IMG/VR virus record: IMGVR_UViG_3300046519_000190
Location: 46,852-110,851 of that record
DNA length: 64,000 nt
Direction: 5' to 3' (one strand)
Origin: a virus
Position numbers and translations under genes: made by a program. Of the stretch, positions 25,777-36,100 are shown in pieces (the stretch's first letter is position 1; the number at the start of each line of letters is the position of its first letter). The notes under the pieces are model-generated. The model was not told where the DNA came from. It saw only the letters and a program-made list of their open reading frames with translations, and made no database searches.

Positions 25777-25947
25777 TCAGGACTTCGGGTACTTGTCCTT
25801 GATTGCCTTGATATCGCTGTACATAGGTTCGATCTTTGGAAGAACCCCGTCGTTCATTGCATGCCAGAGAGCGTCAAGCTGTTCCGCAATGTTCGGGTAT
25901 TCCTCTTGCCGGAGTTTGACGTGATCCGACTTGTGCTCAATTTTCAT
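25777..25947 (-). CDS. Small tail-associated protein
   Basis: 56 residues beginning MKIEHKSDHVKLRQEEYPNI and continuing EQLDALWHAM, then ending IKDKYPKS. The pattern of a Tyr-Pro, EQLDxLWH and a C-terminal K-x-KYPK is typical of small proteins encoded next to tail-fibre genes. The start lies within the end of the preceding gene (11-base overlap). It is short and easily missed. Confidence 0.75.
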   Translation of the reverse strand: MKIEHKSDHVKLRQEEYPNIAEQLDALWHAMNDGVLPKIEPMYSDIKAIKDKYPKS

Positions 25948-26359
25948 AGGTCAGATCCACCTGGATGTAGGGCCAGAGTTCGATGGTGATCGAGTGCTGA
26001 GCCTGAATGGAGAAGCTCAGCTCGATGTCAGTGCCGTCAGCCTTGTACTGCGAGCTGTCGATCTGGATGGATGCCCCTTTCGGGACACCTCTCAGCATAT
26101 TGTCGTCCAGTGTGACGCTCATGACCGGGCGGTCTGTGACTTCGCCGTCTTTGACGTACTGAGTCTTTGGGTTGCCCTTCTGTTCGACGAAGCTCTTGTC
26201 ACCGACTAGCTCCAGCTTAACCGGTGATGCGTGCGTCTCCAGAATCTTCCCCGAATCTGGATCGTAGACGGTCATGTAATTCATGACCATCCCTTGCAGT
26301 GCTTCTGGTTCGATTTCAAGCTCGCTCAGTGCGGCTTGCAGCAGCTCTTCTTCACTCAT
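25937..26359 (-). CDS. Hypothetical tail protein
   Basis: 140 residues, acidic N-terminus (MSEEELLQAALSELEIEPEA) then a beta-rich domain. It overlaps the end of the J gene by 4 bases and precedes the fibre genes, a position where lambda-like phages carry small tail-tip or fibre-connector proteins. Function inferred only from position. Confidence 0.75.
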   Translation of the reverse strand: MSEEELLQAALSELEIEPEALQGMVMNYMTVYDPDSGKILETHASPVKLELVGDKSFVEQKGNPKTQYVKDGEVTDRPVMSVTLDDNMLRGVPKGASIQIDSSQYKADGTDIELSFSIQAQHSITIELWPYIQVDLTYEN

Positions 26360-29300
26360 TTCATCGCTCCGAGGATGACGACGCTCGCATTTACCTGGCT
26401 GTCACTGTCGATGGTGACGAAGTAGCTGCCGGCGCCCACGTAGAAGTTGTACACGGCGGTCGCGGTCGATTGGTTGTAGTCACCGTTACCGCCCCAGCCG
26501 TTGGTGTAACCAGCAACAACCCGAGCAAGCAGAGAACCCGCGGAGCTGTAGAGGTTGATGTAGATCGGCTGACCACCAAACGTCTTCGCGGAACGAACTA
26601 CGCTGGCGATGATGACCATGTTTACGGTGTTCTGGTAGCCAATCACGGCTGTTTGAGAGCCGCTGCCACCGATTTGACCGTAGTACGGGATCGTCACTGC
26701 GTTGTTGCCGATGCGGAACGAGTCTACCTGCAACTGACCGATTTTGGCAGTAGTGATCGTTGCGTCACCGATGTGAGCAGTACCGATCTGACCTGCACCG
26801 ATCTTCGCATAGGTGATCGCAGCGTCTTGAATGTGAGCGTTGGTGATCGTTGCATCTTGGATCACCGCGGTGTTCAAGAACACGATACCGCTGATCAACT
26901 GAAACGGCGCTACACCATAGCCGTTTGCAGGGTTCACCATCACTACGCGGTCGGCTTGCAGCAAGATTTGGCTCTGGCTGATGCCTTGTGCAGTGTTCTG
27001 GATACCGATACCCATGCCGGCGACGTAGGTCTGACCGTTTTGCAGAGTCTGAACCTTCACAGTCCACTGCGAAGACAGCTTGCCATCCATCGATGCCAGA
27101 GAAGACGACGCTACCTGAACCGCGGTTGTTGCGTTGTTCGCGGTTGCCTGAGCTGTATCCACCCGAGAAGACAATGCACCGTCAGAGTTTGCCCGAACAC
27201 TCGCCTCAGATTGGATAGCCGCGGCGATATCGCCCGCCATCTTCGAGGTCAGTGTGTCGATCCGGGTGCCCAAAGCGCCGTCAGCGTTCGCCCGAGCGTT
27301 GGTCTCATTCTGGATCGCAGTAGCGTTGGCGCCGTTCTGAGCAACAGTGGTTTCAATACGGCTCGACAATGCACCGTCAGCGTTCGCACGGGCAGTCTGT
27401 TCGGACACCAGAGCTGCGTTGATGCTGGTGCCGTTCGAGTTCACCGCGGCCGTCAGAGCCGACAGAGAGGTGGACAGCGCACTGTCCTGGCTCGCACGTA
27501 CCGTCTGTTCGTTCTGAATCGCAGCGTTAGCGGATGCGACCGAAGCCCTGACGATGGTGATGTCACTCGCCATCGCACTGTCAGCGTCGGCTCGAGTTTT
27601 TTGCTCGCTGACCAGGTTCGCGTTTGTGGTGTCAGTCTTCGAGTCCAGAGCTGTCAGCCGGGTTGCTTGAGCGCTGTCAGCCGTTGCTCGGGTAGTCTGT
27701 TCAACCGTCAGCGCAGCATTGGTAGCCGCAGTGGTCGACTTCAACGAAGTGATGTCGGTCGTCTGAGCGCTGTCCGCGGTTGCACGGGTCGTTTGCTCTT
27801 GAACCAAAGCCGCGTTGGTAGCGTTGGTCTTCGAGTCCAGACCGTTCAACCGGGTAGCAGAAGCCTCGTCAGCGCTTGCACGGGCAGTCTTCTCTTCGAT
27901 GATGGCTGCGTCTTGCTCTTCGAACTGAGCCTGGACAATCTCCAGCGAGTGAGCGACAGCCTGGCGATCGGATACCGCAGCCTCTTGGAGAGCAGTTACC
28001 TTCGCGTTGATGTTGTCGCCGATCGACACACCCAGTTCGGTGATCGACTGCTTGATCTGGAAGTTGTCGTCGTTCCGCAGCAGACCCTCAATCGAGTTAC
28101 CGGAACGAGCAGCTTGTGCCAGAGCGAACGCATCGTCCACGCGCTCTTTCAAACCGTCGGTGATTTCGTCGTACTTGGTATCGATGCCGTCGGTGATTTC
28201 CTTGACGTCATCCAGAATGCCGTCGATACCGTCACCGATGGTGTCGATGATGGTGCCCAGGCTTTCGTCGAGGTCAGTACGTGCGATCACACCGGCCACA
28301 GCAGATGTGCCGGCGGTGGAGTTCTTCGCAGACTCCATCCCACGACGGTTCACTGCCGTTACCCAGTACCAATACTTCATCAGACCAGGGATACCGGTAC
28401 GGGTGTAGGTCTCACCAGGAGTCCTGTCGTACACATACGCGGTCGTCGGGTCGTCTACGGTGTTCTCGTAGATTCGGATGTAGTCCAGGTCGATGATGTC
28501 CGGGTTCTTCCAGTTCAGAATGATCTGACGGAAATCGCCGACTGCTGTGAGATTTGTAGGGGGCTTGGGTGGGTTCAGCGTGCCCAGTGTCGTGTAAGTG
28601 CCCACAAGCTCTTGTGAGAGCTTTCCAGTCAGCGAGACACCCACGACACGGAAATCGTAAATGCACTGCCCAGCGACGTTCAGAAGCTCATAGGCTGGCT
28701 TCGTGACGTACTCTTGTGTCCAACCTGTTGCACCCGCGCCAGAGTTCATTCTCCATTGAACGTAGTAGCCCATCGACTTGCCTTCCCAGGACACGTCGAG
28801 CTTGGTGCCGATCTGACCAGACGAAATCAGGTAGGTGACTTCATCGATCTTCATCGACTCCGGGTTGGAGTTCGTTGGGTCGAGAATGGTGGTCGGGTAG
28901 TGCTCAAGGTTCAGACCTTGCTCAATCGAGGCGTACTTGCTCGGGTTGTGATCCACCACACTGATGGTGAAGCGACCCGGTGTGTCAGTCTGCGACACGC
29001 CAACGCATCGAGCGAGTTGTGGAACCAGGCTCAGCTCAGTAAGAATCCATACAGAGTTGACCAGAGGCAGCTTCACGTTTGCCTCAAAAGGCGCAGTGAA
29101 GGTGATGTCGGTCAAACCTGTGCCGGCCTGTACGACATTCTTCTCGACGAAGGTGCCGTCGGGCATCTGAATGGCGATCACAGAACCCTGAGCGATATCA
29201 GTCGGCGCATCGAGCGTGCAACCAAGTCGGGTCACAGCTTTGATACGGCCACCGTCACGTTTGCCGGCCTTATACTGGTCGTGAATCTTCACGATGTCGC

Positions 29301-30780
29301 CAGGAACGCACTGGAGCCCGCTCAAGCCCACATCGAAGGTGGTTACGTTCGTCTCTACCGATTCGGTGTAGAGAATCCACAAACCGATCCTGTGAGCTTG
29401 TGCGCGAGAGGTACAACCGAATGCGATTGTGTCCGTCTTGCGGTAGCCAAGGGTGTCGATGAGCTGCTTGTCTTCCACATACTCGATTTTCTGCTTGTAC
29501 AGGTCAGTCGGGTCGTTCCACTGAACCTGCACGACGCTGTGACGGTCCTTGCGAGCAGAACCCACACGGTTGAACAGACCATCGACCACGTTGGAGTTGT
29601 TGAACAGGAACTCAGGGTCGGCCGGCGAATCCTGTGTGACCTGAACCATACCGCCCGACCAGTACGACATACCCCGGAATACAGAACAGATGTCCTGGAT
29701 CACCTTGTAGGCTTCGCGCTGTGCAGTGATGACGGTGTTCAGGGTGAAGCGAGGCTCAGTCCCACCTTGACCGTCGTCCACCAGGCCGTCGCAGTAGCGA
29801 GCGATGGAGTACAGCTTGCCGACGTTGATGTTGGACTCTTTGATGAACTCGCCCAGACCATACCGCTTGTTGATCAGCAGGTCGCGCAGAATCCATGCCG
29901 GGTTGTTCGTGTACCCGATCTTGAACGAACCATCCCAGATACCCGTGTAGGTACGGTCGTCAGGGTTGTAGTTCGATGGGATGTTCACGTACAGACCATC
30001 GACCAGGTACGAACGACTTGGGATGTTGGTGAACTGCTCAGCATCGATGTTGAAACCAAACATCACCGAGTTCGGGTAGCTCAGTCGGCTGTTGATGATT
30101 TCGTAGTAGGAGTCGATGTAGGTATCGTTCAGCAGATACGAACTGGTCGAGTCCGGGGTGATACGAGTGATCTGGATTTTGTAGCTCGAACCAGGCTTCG
30201 GCAGACTGATCAGGTGCTCACGCTGGTACTTCGACCGCGACTTATCGTTGATCGAGACTGCGAAGTCTTCCGTGCCGGCGACCTTCACTGGCAAGAATGG
30301 ACCGTTGTCGACGGACATGGAGAAGCTGTAGGAGACCAGGGTGCCCGAGACGTCACCGCTCGCTTCGTCGGTAGACGACAGAGCTGGAAGCATCATGACG
30401 ATTCGAACGGCGTCCGCGTCGATGTCGTTGACGGTCAGCACGTATGGAGTCGCGTAGACGATCTTCAAGCCGATGTTGAACGGCGTGGAGATATCAGGGA
30501 AGCCATCGATCACTGTCTGATCTTGGCGGCCGTCACGGAACTCGTATGTGAAGCCGTTGTAGTTAGTCGTGCCGTCGGCGTTCTGGAGAGAGGTGCCATC
30601 CAGGAACACAGACTCGGCGCCGTTGACCAGGCCCTTGATCTGACCTTCACCCAGCAAGTCCAGAACAGACAGAAGCGCCTTACTCTTGATCGAGTCCGGT
30701 GCTGTGACTGGAGTTCTCGCTTCGTCGTCGCTGGACCCACCGCCAGCACCACCGACTCGCTTCAAATTATTGTCTGTCAT
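26356..30780 (-). CDS. J: Central tail fibre / host specificity protein (gpJ-like)
   Basis: 1474 residues, the lambda J homologue at the tail tip. The N-terminal hub domains include GEGQIKGLVNGAESVFLDG, and fibronectin-III-like modules are present near residues 690-860 (PPKPPTNLTAVGDF). A long helical stretch of about 33-residue repeats follows (EQTTRATADSAQ and variants), and then a C-terminal receptor-facing domain. The ATG at 30780 follows the gpI stop; a TTG two codons upstream is less likely. It sets host range together with the repeat fibre. Confidence 0.93.
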   Translation of the reverse strand: MTDNNLKRVGGAGGGSSDDEARTPVTAPDSIKSKALLSVLDLLGEGQIKGLVNGAESVFLDGTSLQNADGTTNYNGFTYEFRDGRQDQTVIDGFPDISTPFNIGLKIVYATPYVLTVNDIDADAVRIVMMLPALSSTDEASGDVSGTLVSYSFSMSVDNGPFLPVKVAGTEDFAVSINDKSRSKYQREHLISLPKPGSSYKIQITRITPDSTSSYLLNDTYIDSYYEIINSRLSYPNSVMFGFNIDAEQFTNIPSRSYLVDGLYVNIPSNYNPDDRTYTGIWDGSFKIGYTNNPAWILRDLLINKRYGLGEFIKESNINVGKLYSIARYCDGLVDDGQGGTEPRFTLNTVITAQREAYKVIQDICSVFRGMSYWSGGMVQVTQDSPADPEFLFNNSNVVDGLFNRVGSARKDRHSVVQVQWNDPTDLYKQKIEYVEDKQLIDTLGYRKTDTIAFGCTSRAQAHRIGLWILYTESVETNVTTFDVGLSGLQCVPGDIVKIHDQYKAGKRDGGRIKAVTRLGCTLDAPTDIAQGSVIAIQMPDGTFVEKNVVQAGTGLTDITFTAPFEANVKLPLVNSVWILTELSLVPQLARCVGVSQTDTPGRFTISVVDHNPSKYASIEQGLNLEHYPTTILDPTNSNPESMKIDEVTYLISSGQIGTKLDVSWEGKSMGYYVQWRMNSGAGATGWTQEYVTKPAYELLNVAGQCIYDFRVVGVSLTGKLSQELVGTYTTLGTLNPPKPPTNLTAVGDFRQIILNWKNPDIIDLDYIRIYENTVDDPTTAYVYDRTPGETYTRTGIPGLMKYWYWVTAVNRRGMESAKNSTAGTSAVAGVIARTDLDESLGTIIDTIGDGIDGILDDVKEITDGIDTKYDEITDGLKERVDDAFALAQAARSGNSIEGLLRNDDNFQIKQSITELGVSIGDNINAKVTALQEAAVSDRQAVAHSLEIVQAQFEEQDAAIIEEKTARASADEASATRLNGLDSKTNATNAALVQEQTTRATADSAQTTDITSLKSTTAATNAALTVEQTTRATADSAQATRLTALDSKTDTTNANLVSEQKTRADADSAMASDITIVRASVASANAAIQNEQTVRASQDSALSTSLSALTAAVNSNGTSINAALVSEQTARANADGALSSRIETTVAQNGANATAIQNETNARANADGALGTRIDTLTSKMAGDIAAAIQSEASVRANSDGALSSRVDTAQATANNATTAVQVASSSLASMDGKLSSQWTVKVQTLQNGQTYVAGMGIGIQNTAQGISQSQILLQADRVVMVNPANGYGVAPFQLISGIVFLNTAVIQDATITNAHIQDAAITYAKIGAGQIGTAHIGDATITTAKIGQLQVDSFRIGNNAVTIPYYGQIGGSGSQTAVIGYQNTVNMVIIASVVRSAKTFGGQPIYINLYSSAGSLLARVVAGYTNGWGGNGDYNQSTATAVYNFYVGAGSYFVTIDSDSQVNASVVILGAMK
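27140..27930 (-). repeat. Approximately 33-residue helical repeats in gpJ
   Basis: About eight copies of a degenerate unit with EQ-x-R-A-x-ADSA-x4-I/L-x2-L are encoded here. They probably form a trimeric coiled coil extending the tip fibre. Confidence 0.75.
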
Positions 30781-30782
30781 CT

Positions 30783-31352
30783 TCAACCCATCAGTTGGTC
30801 AATTGAAATCGATGCACTCACCGACTGACTGCCAACCAGGCAGCGGCCAAAAATGAGCGGTACTGGGATGCCCTGCGCTGACGTGTTCACCGGGCCGTTG
30901 AAGTAGTAGGACGTTCCGTCATCGCTTGAGCCGTCATCGCTCTTCGGACGTGGAGATAGCAACTCGATCAGACCACCCAGGGCCAAGCTGGCACCCATAG
31001 AGAATGCGGCCGGGCCAAGCCAGATTGCGGAAATCATCAGGATCACACCGACAACGATACGAGCACCAGCACTGGCGCCGCGCGTGATGGGTGTGAATCG
31101 GATGATCGCTGGTTGGGCTCTCTGCAAGCCGAAGGTGTCGTCGTTGAGGGCAACTTTCTTGCCGCTCTTGTCGACCACTGTTACTCGGTAGTTTGCATAC
31201 TTACTGGCGTTGGACTTCATCCAACTGGAGAATCCAGGGTCGTTGGCCTGGATGATTTGCAGGGCCTGGGCCGGAGTGGAGACAGCCAAGTCCCACTCCT
31301 TGCCGAAGCGTTTCCCTAGTGGACCATCAAGAATTACCTTCGTGAGTGCCAT
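30783..31352 (-). CDS. I: Tail assembly protein I
   Basis: 189 residues. The N-terminal ubiquitin-like region (TKVILDGPLGKRFGKEWDL, TPAQALQIIQAN) and the central Gly/Ala membrane-like stretch (GASLALGGLIELLSPRPK) followed by IPVPLIFGRCLVGSQSVSA match lambda gpI. It is placed between K and J in the canonical order. Required for tail-tip assembly in lambda and not retained in its mature virion. Confidence 0.9.
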   Translation of the reverse strand: MALTKVILDGPLGKRFGKEWDLAVSTPAQALQIIQANDPGFSSWMKSNASKYANYRVTVVDKSGKKVALNDDTFGLQRAQPAIIRFTPITRGASAGARIVVGVILMISAIWLGPAAFSMGASLALGGLIELLSPRPKSDDGSSDDGTSYYFNGPVNTSAQGIPVPLIFGRCLVGSQSVSASISIDQLMG

Positions 31353-32097
31353 TATTCAATCCCGGATATCTGAGGTGAGCCACAGAATGCTTCTGCCAGT
31401 ACCCACCATAAATGGACCGGACAGACAATCTGTTTTCGCAATGATGGAGAATCATATCATCTCCAAGGTAAATCGCGACGTGATTCGCCACATTCCCGCC
31501 TGTCTGGATCAAAAACAGGTCGCCCTTTTCTGGTTGAGTGCCGAACAGTTTCTCGAACCCGAGTGTCTCGACAGCTTGTTCCATGAGCGGGTTGTTGTGC
31601 TCCCAGAATCGGGTGTCGCGGTTTTCACGCAGTCGTTCCAGTTCGATGCCGTACTCGCGCTTGTAGTAGTCCACCACCAGGGAGTAGCAGTCGATCACAC
31701 CGTAGTGATACGGCCGGCCGACATAGGGAAGCTCGTAGCCGGATGGCTCATAGACCGCAGTCTCGCTGAAAACGAAGTCTTCGCCCGACTTGTACACGGC
31801 TGTAATGAAGTAAGGCAGTTCAGATGCCTCACACTCAACCAGGTCTGACTCGGATGCGACATTCGTCCTGTTCGGATGCGAATGCCAGACACCGATGATT
31901 TCGCCCACCTCTGACGCCCGATGATACTCCTCGACACTGATGTCGAAAGTCGTCAGGGGTTGTAGTGCAGAGTTCTTGCAAGGAACGAACCCTTGCTTCT
32001 TCCCTTGCGCTACAACGAACCCGCACGCTTCATTTGGGAACTGAGCTGCTGCTTCGGTTTGAAACGCGCTATCGAGCGCAGAGACGTTAGGCTTCAT
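31327..32097 (-). CDS. K: Tail tip peptidase K (JAMM plus NlpC/P60)
   Basis: 256 residues from the ATG at 32097, overlapping the L gene by 11 bases. The N-terminal JAMM metalloprotease has the full ligand set HSHPN...S-x2-D (GVWHSHPNRTNVASESDL). The C-terminal NlpC/P60 domain has Cys in GVIDCYSLV and His in ANHVAIYLGD. The pair is characteristic of lambda gpK, which acts in tail-tip assembly and may cut peptidoglycan during entry. Its 3' end overlaps the I gene by 26 bases. Confidence 0.92.
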   Translation of the reverse strand: MKPNVSALDSAFQTEAAAQFPNEACGFVVAQGKKQGFVPCKNSALQPLTTFDISVEEYHRASEVGEIIGVWHSHPNRTNVASESDLVECEASELPYFITAVYKSGEDFVFSETAVYEPSGYELPYVGRPYHYGVIDCYSLVVDYYKREYGIELERLRENRDTRFWEHNNPLMEQAVETLGFEKLFGTQPEKGDLFLIQTGGNVANHVAIYLGDDMILHHCENRLSVRSIYGGYWQKHSVAHLRYPGLNNGTHEGNS

Positions 32098-32785
32098 ATC
32101 GGGTAGCACCTGGGAAACCGCCAAATGGAAGGACACCTGTACCATACCGGCACTTGCATCCAGAAAGCATTTTCGAGCACACGTCCTTTGTAGCGTCGGC
32201 AGTGGGCTGGTCGAAGCGGTCGAAGAAAGCACCTGTCCAACCACACTCAGCACCACGATACTTCCAGGGACATGCGGACTTGAGCACCTGTCTGTAGGGC
32301 AGCATGACGCCCATCAGGTCGAATACCGATGCCAGTTCGAACTCAAGCTGGTAACGGTTCTCGGTTGTCTTCTGATCGATGAACCAGATGTCGTCTTCCA
32401 GATGCTGACTTGGGTCGGCTTCCGGGTTGACTCCACCTTCGAAGTTCACAGCGTCCAGGAAGCGGGCGAACGTGCGCTTGCGGGTCAGAACGCACCCGAG
32501 CAGGTCATCGTTGGCTGCAACCTCAGCGCTGAACAGACCACCGGTGTTTGCGACCTTGATCTTTGGACGAGGCAATGCACCCTGGGTAGTCATGTCGAAA
32601 CCGGTAGCTTCGATTGGCCAGGGTTGGTACACATTGTCCTGCCACACAACAGGTGCATTCAGCCCGTTGGTGCCAGAGTGGAAGTACAGAATGCCTCCGC
32701 TCTTCGTGCTGGTCATGTCGAGTTCGAACAACTCGATGAAGGACGAAGGCGAGAGGCTTTGAAGTTCTTCGGTGAATTTACTCAC
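32087..32785 (-). CDS. L: Minor tail protein L
   Basis: 232 residues with the gpL pattern: FIELFELDMT near the N-terminus and, near the C-terminus, the cysteines SACPWKYRGAECGW and CSKMLSGCKCRYG, which in lambda L bind an iron-sulphur cluster. Position between M and K fits. Confidence 0.92.
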   Translation of the reverse strand: MSKFTEELQSLSPSSFIELFELDMTSTKSGGILYFHSGTNGLNAPVVWQDNVYQPWPIEATGFDMTTQGALPRPKIKVANTGGLFSAEVAANDDLLGCVLTRKRTFARFLDAVNFEGGVNPEADPSQHLEDDIWFIDQKTTENRYQLEFELASVFDLMGVMLPYRQVLKSACPWKYRGAECGWTGAFFDRFDQPTADATKDVCSKMLSGCKCRYGTGVLPFGGFPGATRYEA

Positions 32786-33123
32786 GATTCAAATACCTGC
32801 TCGAAGGTTGACTTGAGCACAAGGTAGCCTTCCTCGGATGTGACTGTCCATTTTCTTGCGACATACACACCGGGTTCACCCAGCGGGTTGGTCCAGTTGA
32901 ACGCTTCAACGGCTCGACGAGCCCGCAGAAACGTCCTGATTGCCTGGATTTCACCGCTTGGGCGACCGCGACTGAACGTCACGGCCCAGCTTTGATGGTT
33001 CACGTTGATCACGTTGGAGAAACGGGATTCATACCCGTCTCCAAACTGGATGATCGACACTCTTGGCTCCTCGGTATTCTCCGAAGAGATATCGGGAAGC
33101 CAAGTGAATGTCTGTCTTGCCAT
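32782..33123 (-). CDS. M: Minor tail protein M
   Basis: 113 residues with the phage minor tail family signature: FTWLPDISS near the start, VSIIQFGDGYESRF, and FNWTNPLGEPGVYVARKW. It links the tape measure end to the tip complex. It follows the tape measure gene by 10 bases and overlaps L by 4. Confidence 0.92.
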   Translation of the reverse strand: MARQTFTWLPDISSENTEEPRVSIIQFGDGYESRFSNVINVNHQSWAVTFSRGRPSGEIQAIRTFLRARRAVEAFNWTNPLGEPGVYVARKWTVTSEEGYLVLKSTFEQVFES

Positions 33124-33133
33124 TTGCTTCCCC

Positions 33134-36100
33134 TTACTTCCGCTTATCGATGATGCCGCCAGGTCGAGTCTCGGTCAGGAGGGTTTCCCGAACGATGTTT
33201 CGAATCTTGCCGGCCATGTCAGTCAGTGTGCTCTCGCTGGAGTCGCTGCTGGTGTTCTCGCTGCCATCGTTGTTGACCGTGATGTTGATGTTCACGGACC
33301 CGATGCCACCATCACCGCCACTCGATGCGCCAGCTCCAGTCATTGTAACCGGAATGGTTCGACCGTCGGGCAATGGCACATAAGCTTCTGGCTTCTTGCC
33401 TTCACCGTAGATCGCAACTTGTGGAGTGTTTGCGACACCGCCGTTTGCGTACTTCTTCAAGGCGAGCTGACCGTACTCAGTCATGATGCCGCCGTTGGCG
33501 AACTTGTAGGCGCTGCTGTAACCGGCTTGCGAAGCACCCAGGCTCGAAGAGGTTGCTGCGGCCGAACCTGCTTCAAAGCCGTTTGCGCCTGTACTGCCAC
33601 CGAATGCAGCCATACCGAGAGACAGCGCGCCGCTCAACCAACCACCGGCCGCAGAAGCGCTCGACGCAGCCTGAGCCATTGCTCGGGCGATCTGGATCTT
33701 CAACAGCTCCTGGAGGACGTAGACAACGAAGTCCTTCATGGCGAACTTACCAGTGGTCAGACCGGTAGCCAGCGTGTCGTTGAACTTGTCCATCGCGTCG
33801 CCCCACAGCGACTTGTACTGATCGGTTGCATCCTTGTTCACACGAATCCATTGCTCCAGACCGGATTCAGTGTCGCGCTGGTATTGCAGATCCAACTGAG
33901 TGCGGTAGGCGTTGTAGGAGGCCATCGCGTCGGAGTCTTGCGCGAGCTGTTTCTGGTGGTTGGCGTAGAACTCATCCGCCCACTTGCCCTGCCGATCGTA
34001 CTGCTGTTTTACCTTCTCGGTGTTGGTCAGCAAAGCATCGCTGATCGCGTTGGCGTCTTCCTGCATCTTCTTGGCGGTATCGCTGACCTTGAGGTCTTCG
34101 ATTTTCGCCTTGAGCACGTCAATCTGAGCCGCAGTGACTACCGCTTCGCCTTCGAGCTTCTTGAGCAGACCTTCACCCGAGCCGGCTACTTGAGCGTCAT
34201 AGGCTTTCTTCTTGGTTTCTTCCAGTTTGGTTTGCAGGTCGACGAGTTCTTCCTCGTAGCGAACTGCATCCGCGGACGCTTTCTCCCAGGGGTTGAGAGT
34301 CTCGACCTTGGCCAATTTGGCAGTGATCAACGAGCTGATCTGGCTGATACGCTCCTGAGCATCCTTGTACTCATTCGAGGAAGCGGTTACAGCCTTCTGA
34401 GCTTTCTCCAGCGCGAACAGTTGCTCGGCATACGACTTGCCGTCGGACACCATCTTGTCGAAGTTGGGCAGGTGTACGCCGCCCAGAGACTCCACAGTCG
34501 CTGCAAGTTGCGCGAGGTATGGGTTGGTCTCCTCAACCTTCGCATCGAGCGTAGCGAGCTTCTTACGCATCCCATCAACGAAGATGGTCAGCATGTCGAA
34601 AGCAACCTTCTGAGGTTTGCCGCCACCGGCCAGGAAGGTGTCGCTGAACTCTTTGGAAGATTCGAGCAGAGCTGTTTGCTGGTTGCCCAGTTCACCCAGA
34701 GACACACGCAGTTGGTTGGCAGCGATGACTTTGGCTTTGACAGCCTTGTCGTCGAGACCGATCACTGTGCCGTTGCTGGTGATTTCAGCCTTGTCGTTGA
34801 TTTCCTTCTGGATCTTGTCGAGCTGCTGATTGTACAGATCGGCTTGAGCTTGCAGCCGGGTTCTTTCCAGGGCCAGTTTCTGCGACTTGGTTTCGGCTTT
34901 GAAGGTATCAGTCTTGTCAGCGCCGGACTTCTCGCCTTCGGAGAGACGATCCGAGAACTTCTTCATGCCAGCTTCGTATTCTTTGTCGACCTTCGCCATA
35001 CCGTCAGACACAGCGGCGCGCGCAGCCTCAAACTCTACGTTGGCTTTCGACTTGATTACGTTGGCTTCACCGGTGCTGATCGCATCGAGCAACTGGGCGC
35101 TTTGCTTTTTCAGCTCATCGATTTTCTTCTTGTTGCCTTCAACGTCGATGTACTGACCGCTGAGAGCGCCAAGAGCACCCATGATCCCCGTTTTCTTGCC
35201 GGTAGCGAGGTCGTTGTCGTCTTCCAGACTCTTGATGTCTTTCGCGTTGGTCTTGATCTGCTCCTGAGCATCCATAATCTCTTTGAGACCGGCGCCCTGA
35301 CCCTTCGCATCGATCATCGCCTGGATACCAGCTTGTGCGGCCTTCTTGTACTCCCACCAGGAGTAAGCGCCGGCTGCAACTGCTGCTGTCAGCATACCGA
35401 TTGGACCGGTGGCGACCGCTGCGATACCACCGATCGTACCCAAAACACCGCGCATGGCTGTCATCGCACCAGTAGCTACACTGGATGCGCTCCGCATTTG
35501 CATCACGCCGTTGCTCAACTGAGTGAAGCTGGAAGCGATGTTTGCAAACTGGGTGCGTACTTGACCACCTGCACCCGCGAGCGAGCTGATGAATGTACCA
35601 GTGGCCGCTGTCAGAGCCCTGAGAATCGTCACAGCTTTGGTCGCTGCATAGATCGTCAGGAAGGCTTTGCCGAGTTCGATGATTTCAGAGCGATACTGGA
35701 TGATCCACTTGAGGCCATCGATTGCGCTGTTCATGACCTCAGTCAGACCAGCACCGAACGCTTTAGCGCTGGCGATAGTCGAAGGGTCTTTCAGGATATT
35801 GGTCAGCTCACGAATGCCCGACGTTACGCCGTGCATATAGGTGCCTTCACCGTAGCCTTCTTGGAAGCCACCAACGGTCAGCATCAGCTTGGTGAACTCT
35901 GTGCTCAATTGAGCAACAGCGCCGTTCCAGGTGTTCATCATCCGATCAGCAGCACCGGACGATGCAAGCTCCATTTCACGGAACATCGCGATGATCGCAG
36001 GCTCAGATTTGACCTTACCCTGGGAAATCTCTTTCACCAGTTTGGAGTAGGTTACGCCCAGGCCGTTGGCCATCTGTTGGATTGCGGTCGGAACAGCCTC